Below, piece by piece: positions 43,836 through 51,256 of a DNA stretch of 64,000 nt (position 1 is its first letter; each line of letters begins with the position of its first letter). Under the pieces are notes generated by a model, which saw nothing but the letters and a program-made list of their open reading frames with translations, made no database searches and was not told where the DNA came from. This stretch comes from Polyangiaceae bacterium (GTDB taxonomy: Bacteria; Myxococcota_A; Polyangia; Polyangiales; Polyangiaceae), in assembly GCA_029261965.1 (NCBI GenBank), contig JAJDAH010000188.1:1-64000 (forward strand), in the 5' to 3' direction. Both the position numbers and the translations under genes were made by a program.

Positions 43836-44897
43836 ATGACGAGGCTTCACGGCGGTTGTCTTTGGGTTTCGCTAGCTCTGCTGTTGGCCGGGTGCTCCGA
43901 TGGTGCGGGCGGAGGCGTCGCGGACGGAACCGGCGGCTCCGGAGCTAGCGGCTCGGGCGGAACCGGCGGCTCCGGCGCTGGCGGAATGGGCACTGGCGGA
44001 ATGGGCACTGGCGGAAGCCCTCCGGTGCCGGGCGCCGGTCCGACCATCGGCGGTTGTTCGGTTTTCCCCGCGGATAACCCGTGGAACGACGACGTCTCGA
44101 ACGCGCCGGTTCACGCGAGATCCGACAACTTCATCGACAACATCGGTCGCGGGACGAATCTTCATCCGGACTTCGGCACCGAATACATGGGCGCGCCGAA
44201 CGGGATCCCCTTCATCACGGTCGATGGCTCCCAAACGCGCGTGCCGGTCAGCTTCCTCTACGCCGACGAAAGCGACCCGGGTCCGTATCCCGTGCCGCCG
44301 GACGCGCCGATCGAAGGCGGTCCGAACGGAACCGGCGATCGCCACGTGCTCGTCGTCGAGACCGACGAGTGCAAGCTCTACGAGCTCTTCAACGCCACAC
44401 CGGAGAACAATGGCGCGAGCTGGTCCGCCGACTCCGGCGCGGTGTTCGATCTCGGGAGCAACGCGCTTCGTCCTGACCGCTGGACCAGTGCCGACGCGGC
44501 CGGCCTTCCCATCGCGCCCGGACTCATCCGGTACGACGAGGTCGTCACCGCGGGCGAGATCCACCACGCGCTTCGTTTCACCGTGCAGCGCAGCCAGTCG
44601 GGATACGTCAATCCCGCGACCCATGCCGCGAGCAGCAACAGCGATCCCGATCTGCCCCCGATGGGGCTGCGCGTACGCATGAAGTCAGGCTTCGACTGCT
44701 CGGATTTCAGCTCCGAGATTCAGGTGGTCTGCACCGCGCTCAAGCGCTACGGCATGTTCGTCGCGGACAACGGCTCGAACTGGTTCGTGAGCGGCGCGCC
44801 GGACGAACGCTGGAGCGACGACAACCTCCGCGACCTGCGCCAAATCACCGGCGACGCCTTCGAGGTGGTCGATACGGGCCCCGTGATCCCCTACTGA
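43836..44897 (+). CDS. Secreted lipoprotein of a conserved unknown family
   Basis: 353 aa. Classical lipobox LAGC (Cys20), Gly linker with an exact 15-bp repeat (43980-44009) coding for GGMGT, then a domain of about 275 residues that starts 'CSVFPADNPWNDDVSNAPVH' and contains 'LHPDFGTEYMGAPNGIPF', 'YADESDPGPYPVPPDAPIEG', 'GDRHVLVVETDECKLYELF' and 'YGMFVADNGSNWFVSGAPD'. I recognise this as a widespread secreted family in actinobacteria and myxobacteria without an assigned function. The His/Asp pattern in 'DRHVLV' is intriguing. Confidence 0.82.
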   Translation: MTRLHGGCLWVSLALLLAGCSDGAGGGVADGTGGSGASGSGGTGGSGAGGMGTGGMGTGGSPPVPGAGPTIGGCSVFPADNPWNDDVSNAPVHARSDNFIDNIGRGTNLHPDFGTEYMGAPNGIPFITVDGSQTRVPVSFLYADESDPGPYPVPPDAPIEGGPNGTGDRHVLVVETDECKLYELFNATPENNGASWSADSGAVFDLGSNALRPDRWTSADAAGLPIAPGLIRYDEVVTAGEIHHALRFTVQRSQSGYVNPATHAASSNSDPDLPPMGLRVRMKSGFDCSDFSSEIQVVCTALKRYGMFVADNGSNWFVSGAPDERWSDDNLRDLRQITGDAFEVVDTGPVIPY

Positions 44898-44964
44898 CGC
44901 CGTCTTTCTCGAAGCGTTCGAACCGATTTCTGGCGCCGCACGCTCTAGGGGTTAGGTTCGGCCC

Positions 44965-45336
44965 GTGGGCATTCTCATCCCCTGGTTGATCCTCGCCGCT
45001 TCGGTGTTCATCACCGCCAAGCTGCTACCGGGCTTCAAGGTCAAAGGCATCATCGACTCTCTCGTCGTCGCGGCGATCTTCGGCGTGCTCAACTGGCTGC
45101 TGGGTCTGATTCTGTTCACCTTCATCGGCTTCGTGACTCTAGGCGTCGGGTTCGCGTTTGCCTTCCTCACCCGCTGGCTCGTGCTCACCATCGTGCTGAA
45201 GTTCACCGACGCGCTGACCAGCCGGCTCGAAATCCGGAGCTTCGGCACCGCGGTCATCGCCGCGGCGATGATGAGCGGCCTCGGGACCCTGGGCGAGTAC
45301 TTGGTGAAGTCGTTTCAACTGACCGGCGGCGGTTAG
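44965..45336 (+). CDS. Phage holin family 4-like membrane protein (DUF)
   Basis: 123 aa from GTG, four transmembrane segments: 'ILIPWLILAASVFITAKLLPG' and 'ILFTFIGFVTLGVGFAFAFLTR' are typical of PF04020, which is chromosomal in most bacteria despite its phage-derived name. No lysin gene nearby, so a phage origin is not suggested. Its stop overlaps the stop of the convergent CreD-like gene by 3-4 nt. Confidence 0.85.
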   Translation: MGILIPWLILAASVFITAKLLPGFKVKGIIDSLVVAAIFGVLNWLLGLILFTFIGFVTLGVGFAFAFLTRWLVLTIVLKFTDALTSRLEIRSFGTAVIAAAMMSGLGTLGEYLVKSFQLTGGG

Positions 45337-46754
45337 CCGGCGGCCACCGGGGTCGCGTCGACCTCTTGCTCCGCCGCGCAGCGATACGGGGTCGGGCACA
45401 CGCCGCGGGGGTTCTGGGGTTTGTCGCTCGACCAGCGGTTACGCCCGGTGATCTGCATCATCACGAACAGCGTCAGAATGGCTCCCACGGTGATCGCGAG
45501 CCCGGTGAATCCCGTCCAGAAGAACGTGAACGAAAACAGCACGAGGTAGACCAGCTGCGAGAGGCCGATCTCGAGCAGGGCGAACTTCCACCCGGTGAAG
45601 AGGCGGGAGTAGCTCACCACGAGCGCGACAGAAACCGCCGACGCAATCGAAAACGACGGCAGCACGGCGAGATGGTCGACCAAGTACGCGAACAAGAGGT
45701 TGAACGCGAAGAACGCGCAACCGATGAAGAAGTAGTTGAGCGGGTGGATGTCGATGCGCCGGTGGGCCGTCAACACCGCGACGACGAAGAAAAAGAACAG
45801 CAGGCTGACCGGCGCGAAGAAGGTGATCTTCGCGACGAGCGGTCCCGGATTGAGCTTCTGAGGCAGCTCGACACCGATAGGCGCACTCGAGACGAGCGAC
45901 TTGAACGCCCACGTGCCGTTCCATTTCTCACCCCTCGTGTCGTGGCTCGTGGGCGAAATCGTTCCCGCGGGGAAGTCCACATCGCTGAACGACGTGGCCA
46001 TCGAGAGGTTGAAATTCTTGACCTGACCGGTGCCTTCAGTCGGTTCGTAGCGCCAGCTCGAAGTGCCGTGCGAGTGATAGCCGACCGTGACCTCGCGTTT
46101 CTCTCCTGGAGCGAGCTTGCCGGACCATTTGACGACACCGCCTTCGACCACGGCGTCGATGCTTTTGCCCGCGTCGGTGACCTCGAGGCCGTCGTAGAGC
46201 ACGTTCGACGATTCGAGCGGAAGCTCGAACTCGACGTCGATGCTCTTTTCGAAGGGATTTTTCACCGAGTACCGCGCTGCAAAGTCCACCGCGTAGGTCG
46301 GAAACCAGACGAGCCCTTTCTTTCGATGCTCGAGTTCGAGCTCGACGTTCACGTCGGACGACAGGAGCGACAGGTCGTGTCTACCCGGCGACGGCCCCGC
46401 GCGCGGCCGGGCGACCGCTTCGGGTTGCGCTACTTCGGCCGTGACGACCGAGCTGGCCGTCTCGTCGAGCACGCCCTCGTCGCTGGTGGTCCTGGCCCCG
46501 CTTGGTTCCGCAGCCGGGGGCCCCACGGCCTCTTTTGGGTCAGCCACGTCGCGAACGGGGGGCCATGGATCGGCGTAGGTCGCGCGAAGAGGCCGCTGAA
46601 CCATCGGCGGGCCCCACAGCGCATGCACCTCGTCGGAAAGGTAGCCGCCACGCTCCCCGCTTCTTTCGACGACAGTCGTGCCGAGCACCATCCACGCCAG
46701 GGCGCAGCCCAGCCAGACCACCCCAATCGCCATGAACCGCCGCAGATTGCCCAT
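45333..46754 (-). CDS. CreD-like inner membrane protein
   Basis: 473 aa. One N-terminal span, then a periplasmic domain of about 280 residues with Ser/Pro spacer, then five or six C-terminal membrane segments. 'RIDIHPLNYFFIGCAFFAFNLLFAYLVDHL' resembles CreD/inner membrane protein CreD family (PF06123). The periplasmic part has 'VELELEHRKKGLVWFPTYAVDFAARY', a beta-sandwich segment of the same family. Shorter than CreD itself and with a divergent middle, so the name is by similarity only. Confidence 0.78.
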   Translation of the reverse strand: MGNLRRFMAIGVVWLGCALAWMVLGTTVVERSGERGGYLSDEVHALWGPPMVQRPLRATYADPWPPVRDVADPKEAVGPPAAEPSGARTTSDEGVLDETASSVVTAEVAQPEAVARPRAGPSPGRHDLSLLSSDVNVELELEHRKKGLVWFPTYAVDFAARYSVKNPFEKSIDVEFELPLESSNVLYDGLEVTDAGKSIDAVVEGGVVKWSGKLAPGEKREVTVGYHSHGTSSWRYEPTEGTGQVKNFNLSMATSFSDVDFPAGTISPTSHDTRGEKWNGTWAFKSLVSSAPIGVELPQKLNPGPLVAKITFFAPVSLLFFFFVVAVLTAHRRIDIHPLNYFFIGCAFFAFNLLFAYLVDHLAVLPSFSIASAVSVALVVSYSRLFTGWKFALLEIGLSQLVYLVLFSFTFFWTGFTGLAITVGAILTLFVMMQITGRNRWSSDKPQNPRGVCPTPYRCAAEQEVDATPVAAG

Positions 46755-46790
46755 GCGCCCCTCAACGCGCCCACGGGCTCGTCCATTCCG

Positions 46791-48212
46791 TCAGCGCCTG
46801 GCTCGGCGGCGACGCCACGCTCGAAGCGCAAACCCCGAAACCAAAAGCCAGAACACGGAGCTCGGACTCGACGTCCACCCCAAAGTGCACGTGCCGCCGC
46901 GTGCGGCGAAGCGCCCGCCCATCGAAGCGTCGATCGCTCCGGCATCGAGAACCGAGGCATCAGCGGCGTCGCTGGCATCCGGCCCGGCATCATCGTCGCG
47001 GAAGCAACCGTTGATGCCCAAAGGCGCGCATAGAAAACGGAACCGCTCCGGGCACTCGGTCGACGCGATCGTCGTCGGGTCGCAGTCGGGCGACGGAGCG
47101 AGGTTTTCAGCCGGCCGCAAAAGCGAAAGAAACGGCGCCGGGGCAGCCAGGGTGAACCTCGCGTCGGGCGCGATGCCGAGAATCGTGCCGAGGGTGAACG
47201 CTCGGTTGAGGCACGCGTACACACCTTCGTTCGTCCAGGTCACGCAGGTGACTGGAGAATCGTAGATTCGTTCGAAGGAGAAATTCCGGGTCGAGGAACG
47301 CCAAAGACCGATTCTCGAGTCGTCGAAAGGATCGGCGGGATTGGGGGGTCGGGAAAAACCCACGAGCACCTCCGTGCCGTCGGGAGAAAGCGCGAACCCG
47401 AGCATCCGCGCTTCGCCTGCGAAAACGAGCGTCCAGGATTCCCCGCCATCGGCCGTGTGAAACAAGCGATCGACCGATGGCCCATCGGTTCGCACGAACA
47501 GGACGTCGGGATCGGTCGGGTGCACCGCGGCGATGAACGGTCGATTGTCGGGATCGGTCATCGGGATCGCCAACTCTTCGAAGGTCCGGCCGCGATCGCG
47601 CGACCGAAGCAGCACGCCGGTGAGCGATGCCTCCGCCGGTACGAGCCCACTCACGTAGAGCCGATCGGTGTCGGAGGGCGAGGGATCGAGGGTGAAAGCG
47701 GCGAGATCTGGTCGTAGATCTCGGCCGAGCGGCGCGAACGAAGCGGCGTTGTCGGTCGATTCGAAGACTCGATTGAGCGATTGCCCGGGACTATTCGCGA
47801 CCGGCGAGGACGCGAGCAACACGACCCTCGTCGGGTCGCTCTTGTCCACTGACAGGTCCGCGACCGAGAAACCGACCAGCTGGGGTTGGGGCGGCCAAGT
47901 GCATCCGGTGGCGGACGTGGTCAAGCCCTCGAACAGCCCCGCGAGAAAACGACCGCCGGCGGTGATTCCCACCGACGGATCTTGAATGACGTCGCCGGAA
48001 TATCCGATCGCCGCTTCGCAAAGGAAACCCCAGCTCGCCCCCCGATCGAAGCTCACGAGAAAACCGAAGGTCGCACGGAGTAGGAGCCGGCTGGGATCGG
48101 ACGGGTCCTCGACCAACTGCTGCGCCTCGGGAAAGCGGCCATTGCCGCGCGCCGGCCCCGACGCGAGCGACAACGCGAGAAAACAAGCGCCGAGCAATCC
48201 GCGACCGCGCAT
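46791..48212 (-). CDS. Secreted beta-propeller protein with MYXO-CTERM-like anchor
   Basis: 473 aa from ATG 48212, giving a signal peptide (MRGRGLLGACFLALSLASG); the frame extends 9 codons more. The body has sialidase/BNR-type Asp boxes: 'SFDRGASWGF', 'STDNAASF', 'SRDRGRTFEEL', 'TADGGESWTLV' and 'HPTDPDVLFVR'. The C-terminus is Cys, a hydrophobic segment, and RRRRARR, the layout of MYXO-CTERM sorting signals. This is different from the lipoproteins elsewhere, which are N-terminally lipidated. Binding target or enzymatic role unknown. Confidence 0.82.
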   Translation of the reverse strand: MRGRGLLGACFLALSLASGPARGNGRFPEAQQLVEDPSDPSRLLLRATFGFLVSFDRGASWGFLCEAAIGYSGDVIQDPSVGITAGGRFLAGLFEGLTTSATGCTWPPQPQLVGFSVADLSVDKSDPTRVVLLASSPVANSPGQSLNRVFESTDNAASFAPLGRDLRPDLAAFTLDPSPSDTDRLYVSGLVPAEASLTGVLLRSRDRGRTFEELAIPMTDPDNRPFIAAVHPTDPDVLFVRTDGPSVDRLFHTADGGESWTLVFAGEARMLGFALSPDGTEVLVGFSRPPNPADPFDDSRIGLWRSSTRNFSFERIYDSPVTCVTWTNEGVYACLNRAFTLGTILGIAPDARFTLAAPAPFLSLLRPAENLAPSPDCDPTTIASTECPERFRFLCAPLGINGCFRDDDAGPDASDAADASVLDAGAIDASMGGRFAARGGTCTLGWTSSPSSVFWLLVSGFALRAWRRRRARR

Positions 48213-48291
48213 CGGGAGATCATGGCACACGAGCGCCACCTCACGGGGGCCCGCGCCGGGGGCGACAGCCTGTTAGACTCACCGCGCGAAC

Positions 48292-49485
48292 ATGCCGAGA
48301 CTCGACAATCTTTCCTCTTGGGTTTTTCTTTTTGCCCTCAGCGCCTGCTCGAGCTCGACCAGCTCCGACGGCGGCGGGGCGGACAGCGGCAGTGGCGGGG
48401 GCGGCGGGAGCGGCGGTGCCGCGACCGGCGATGCGGCGCCGGATGCTCCGGCGCCCGCGCCACGAATGGCCATCACGACCGACTGGCTGAGTGGCTCGCT
48501 CAGCCTGCTCGACTACGACGCTCTGGTCGCCGGGGCGACGACCCGCGACGAAGCACTGATCGAGACCATCGATCTCGCGAGCGACCCGCCCGGACCGTTG
48601 CAGGTCGAAGTGACCCCAGACGGAAAACGAGCCTTGGTCGCCGTCGGCGGCGGGTTCTTCGACGGTGTAGCGGGTCTCATCATCGGGGTCATGAGCGTGC
48701 CGCCAGGGGACGGGGGCTTGTTGGTCATCGATCTCGAAACCCGAGCCGTCGAAGCTCGGCTCAGCCCGATGCACACGCCAATGGGAATCGCGATCAGCCC
48801 CGACAGCTCGACCGCCTACACCGCCAACTATGGCCCGAATCCCAGCGGTACCACCCTCAGCGTCATCGACCTCGACACGCTGCAAGTGGTGGCCGACATC
48901 GATGTCGGCCCGTTTCCCGAGCAAGTCTCGCTCAACGAGGACGGCACCCTCGGCGCGATCAACACCGCGGGAGACGGGGCAATTCGTGTGTTTCAGACCT
49001 CCGATGTCGCCGGAACGCTCTCGGCGCCGCTCGTCGTCTCCGAGGATCCGTCGGACGTGACCTTCGTACCGGGGACGAACAAGCTCGTCGTCGGCAACTC
49101 GCGCATGCCCTCGGCTTGGTCGATCGTCGACGTGAGCGATCCGGCCAACCCCGTCATCGACGAAACCGCGCCCGAGCCCGGCGGGGTCGCGTACGCGGCG
49201 ACGTGGATCCCCGGCTCCACCGACGTGCTCATCCCTCTGACGACGTTCGCGACCATAGATTTCTATCGCCTGAGCGTGGGTGGAGGCACACCGAGCTTCG
49301 ACAGCTTCAAGGTCGACGGCACGGGATTCCCCATCGGCGTCGCGGTCGCTCCCGACGGCACCACGGCTCTGCTCGGCCTCCCCGGCGACAACCAACTGAT
49401 GGTCGTCGACCTCGTCGCCAAAACCGGGCGTACGATCGACTGGTTGTCCGAAGCCGGTCCCACCTACGTCGCGATCACGCCCTGA
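48292..49485 (+). CDS. Seven-bladed (YVTN/lactonase-like) propeller lipoprotein
   Basis: 397 aa. Lipobox LSAC (Cys19), Ser/Gly/Asp spacer, then repeats such as 'VEVTPDGKRALVAVGG', 'GIAISPDSSTAYTANYG', 'VSLNEDGTLGAINTAG', 'VTFVPGTNKLVVGN' and 'GVAVAPDGTTALLGL', characteristic of YVTN-type beta propellers with a strong P-D-G turn in each blade. No residues that would identify lactonase activity. Divergent from the preceding gene with a 79-bp gap. Confidence 0.85.
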   Translation: MPRLDNLSSWVFLFALSACSSSTSSDGGGADSGSGGGGGSGGAATGDAAPDAPAPAPRMAITTDWLSGSLSLLDYDALVAGATTRDEALIETIDLASDPPGPLQVEVTPDGKRALVAVGGGFFDGVAGLIIGVMSVPPGDGGLLVIDLETRAVEARLSPMHTPMGIAISPDSSTAYTANYGPNPSGTTLSVIDLDTLQVVADIDVGPFPEQVSLNEDGTLGAINTAGDGAIRVFQTSDVAGTLSAPLVVSEDPSDVTFVPGTNKLVVGNSRMPSAWSIVDVSDPANPVIDETAPEPGGVAYAATWIPGSTDVLIPLTTFATIDFYRLSVGGGTPSFDSFKVDGTGFPIGVAVAPDGTTALLGLPGDNQLMVVDLVAKTGRTIDWLSEAGPTYVAITP

Positions 49486-49502
49486 CCGGCGGCGCGGAGG
49501 TC

Positions 49503-51017
49503 TCAGGCGAGGAAGAACCTCGCCGCGGGGTTGTCGGTCTGGTCGACGTACGGGAAGCCGATCGCGTTGAGGATCTTCACCAGGTCGCCCCGTTCGCTCT
49601 GCGGAACCTCGAGCCCACACAGCACCTGGCCGAACGCCGCTCCATGGCTTCGGTAGTGAAATAGCGAAATGTTCCAGCGGCCACCGAGGTCGGTCAAAAA
49701 CTGCATCAATGCCCCCGGACGTTCGGGAAACTCGAAGGTGTAGAGAACTTCGTTCTCGACGAGGGGGGTGCGGCCACCGACAGTGTGGCGAATGTGAGTC
49801 TTGGCGAGATCGTTGTCGCTCAGGTCGACGGACCGGTATCCCGCCTTTTCGAGATCGGCCAGGATCGATCGCGCCTCCGCGCGGTCGGCGACGTGCACCC
49901 CAACGAAGATGTAGGCATCGTCCCGCGCCGACAATCGATAGTTGAACTCGGTCACGCCACGGTCGCCGATGATGTTGCAGAACTCGAGAAACGCCCCCTG
50001 GCGCTCGGGAATCGTCACGCAAAACAGCGCTTCCCGATACTCGCCGGCGTCGACGCGTTCGGTGATGTAGCGAAGCCGAGTGAAGTTGAGGTTGGCTCCC
50101 GACGCGATCGCCACCGCCGAGCCCGGGGGTACCTGGCCCGCGCGGCTGGCGCGTTTGAGCCCCGCGATGCCCAGAGCCCCCGAAGGCTCGAGCACCGAGC
50201 GCGTGTCTTCGAAGCCGTCCTGGATCGCCGCGCAGATCTCGTCGATGCTCACCGCGACGACACCATCGAGGTGCTCTCGACACAGCGAAAACGTGTGCTC
50301 GCCGACCTGCTTGACCGCGACGCCGTCGGCGAAGATCCCCACGTGATCGAGCACGACGCGCTCGCCGGCATCGAGGGACCGCCGCATCGCGTCCGAGTCG
50401 TCGGGCTCGACGCCGAACACTTTCACGTCCGAGCGCAGCTCCTTCACCACGGCGGCGACGCCGGCGGCGAGGCCGCCGCCTCCAATGGGCACGAAGATGC
50501 TGCGCAAGTCTCTCGGCGCCTGCTGGAGGATCTCGAGACCGACCGTGGCCTGGCCGGCGATGACGTCGAGGTCGTCGTACGGAGGGATGTAAACCATGCC
50601 CGACGACTCGACGAGCGCTTTGCAGTGCTCCGCGGCGTCCGAGTAGCTATCGCCGTGCAGGTCGACCTTCGCGCCGAAGCGGCGAACGGCGTCGACCTTG
50701 ATCGACGGCGTGGTGCGCGGCATCACGATCCGGCAGCGCACCCCGAGCTTTTTTGCGCCGAACGCCACGCCTTGGGCGTGGTTGCCGGCAGACGCGGTGA
50801 TGACCCCACCCTGTAGGTTTTCCGCACCGAGGCCGGCCATCTTGTTGTAGGCCCCGCGGAGCTTGAAGCTGAAGACCGGGGTCAGATCCTCGCGCTTGAG
50901 GTGCACGGGAAACGACAGGCGCCGGGACAGATTGGGGGCCGGATCGAGCGGCGTGACTCCCGCCAACACGTCGGCGACACGAGCGTTGAGCGCGCGTTTG
51001 AGAAGATCGGTCGCCAC
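49503..51017 (-). CDS. ilvA: Threonine ammonia-lyase, biosynthetic
   Basis: 504 aa starting at GTG 51017 (VATDLLKRALN), matching the long allosteric E. coli-type enzyme. PLP Lys52 in 'SFKLRGAYNKM', the phosphate cradle 'GGGGLAAG', 'SAGNHAQGVAFGA', and two C-terminal ACT-like regulatory domains (about 325-500) starting 'EALFCVTIPERQGAFLEFC' and 'VLYTFEFPERPGALMQFL'. It deaminates threonine to 2-oxobutyrate, the first step to isoleucine, and is usually inhibited by isoleucine. Confidence 0.96.
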   Translation of the reverse strand: MATDLLKRALNARVADVLAGVTPLDPAPNLSRRLSFPVHLKREDLTPVFSFKLRGAYNKMAGLGAENLQGGVITASAGNHAQGVAFGAKKLGVRCRIVMPRTTPSIKVDAVRRFGAKVDLHGDSYSDAAEHCKALVESSGMVYIPPYDDLDVIAGQATVGLEILQQAPRDLRSIFVPIGGGGLAAGVAAVVKELRSDVKVFGVEPDDSDAMRRSLDAGERVVLDHVGIFADGVAVKQVGEHTFSLCREHLDGVVAVSIDEICAAIQDGFEDTRSVLEPSGALGIAGLKRASRAGQVPPGSAVAIASGANLNFTRLRYITERVDAGEYREALFCVTIPERQGAFLEFCNIIGDRGVTEFNYRLSARDDAYIFVGVHVADRAEARSILADLEKAGYRSVDLSDNDLAKTHIRHTVGGRTPLVENEVLYTFEFPERPGALMQFLTDLGGRWNISLFHYRSHGAAFGQVLCGLEVPQSERGDLVKILNAIGFPYVDQTDNPAARFFLA

Positions 51018-51087
51018 AGCCGCCCCCGTTCTAGCAGTGGGGCGCCAGCAACGACGTTCGGCGAGCGGCACCCACTGATTAGTGCAT

Positions 51088-51124
51088 TTGCTCCACTCCC
51101 AACTTACGGAAATTAGCCTGTAAT
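51088..51124 (+). promoter_or_regulatory. AT-rich candidate promoter zone before RNase E/G
   Basis: In the 239-bp divergent gap between ilvA and the RNase gene, this is the only AT-rich patch; it includes TGTAAT (51119-51124, five of six to TATAAT) and TTGCTC at 51088. Spacing between these two is too long for a standard promoter, so they may serve separately. A weak assignment. Confidence 0.25.
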
Positions 51125-51256
51125 TCAAGGGGCTTGTGCAACGAAGGCGGCCGTGGAACCCTCCCGGCGCAGTCTTTCCTATGGCGCGCCCGACGATTCT
51201 GGCGCCGCGCCCGCAGACCAATCTCACGGCACGCTCAGCGTCGCCTTCCAAACCAC

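Noticed and set aside
44965-45336. Prophage holin
   Set aside because: PF04020 proteins are ordinary chromosomal membrane proteins; no lysin, portal or integrase nearby.
48241-50283. 680-codon minus-strand open frame
   Set aside because: Its sequence is Arg/Gly-rich with no domain, and it covers the opposite strand of the propeller lipoprotein and the beginning of ilvA in a different phase.
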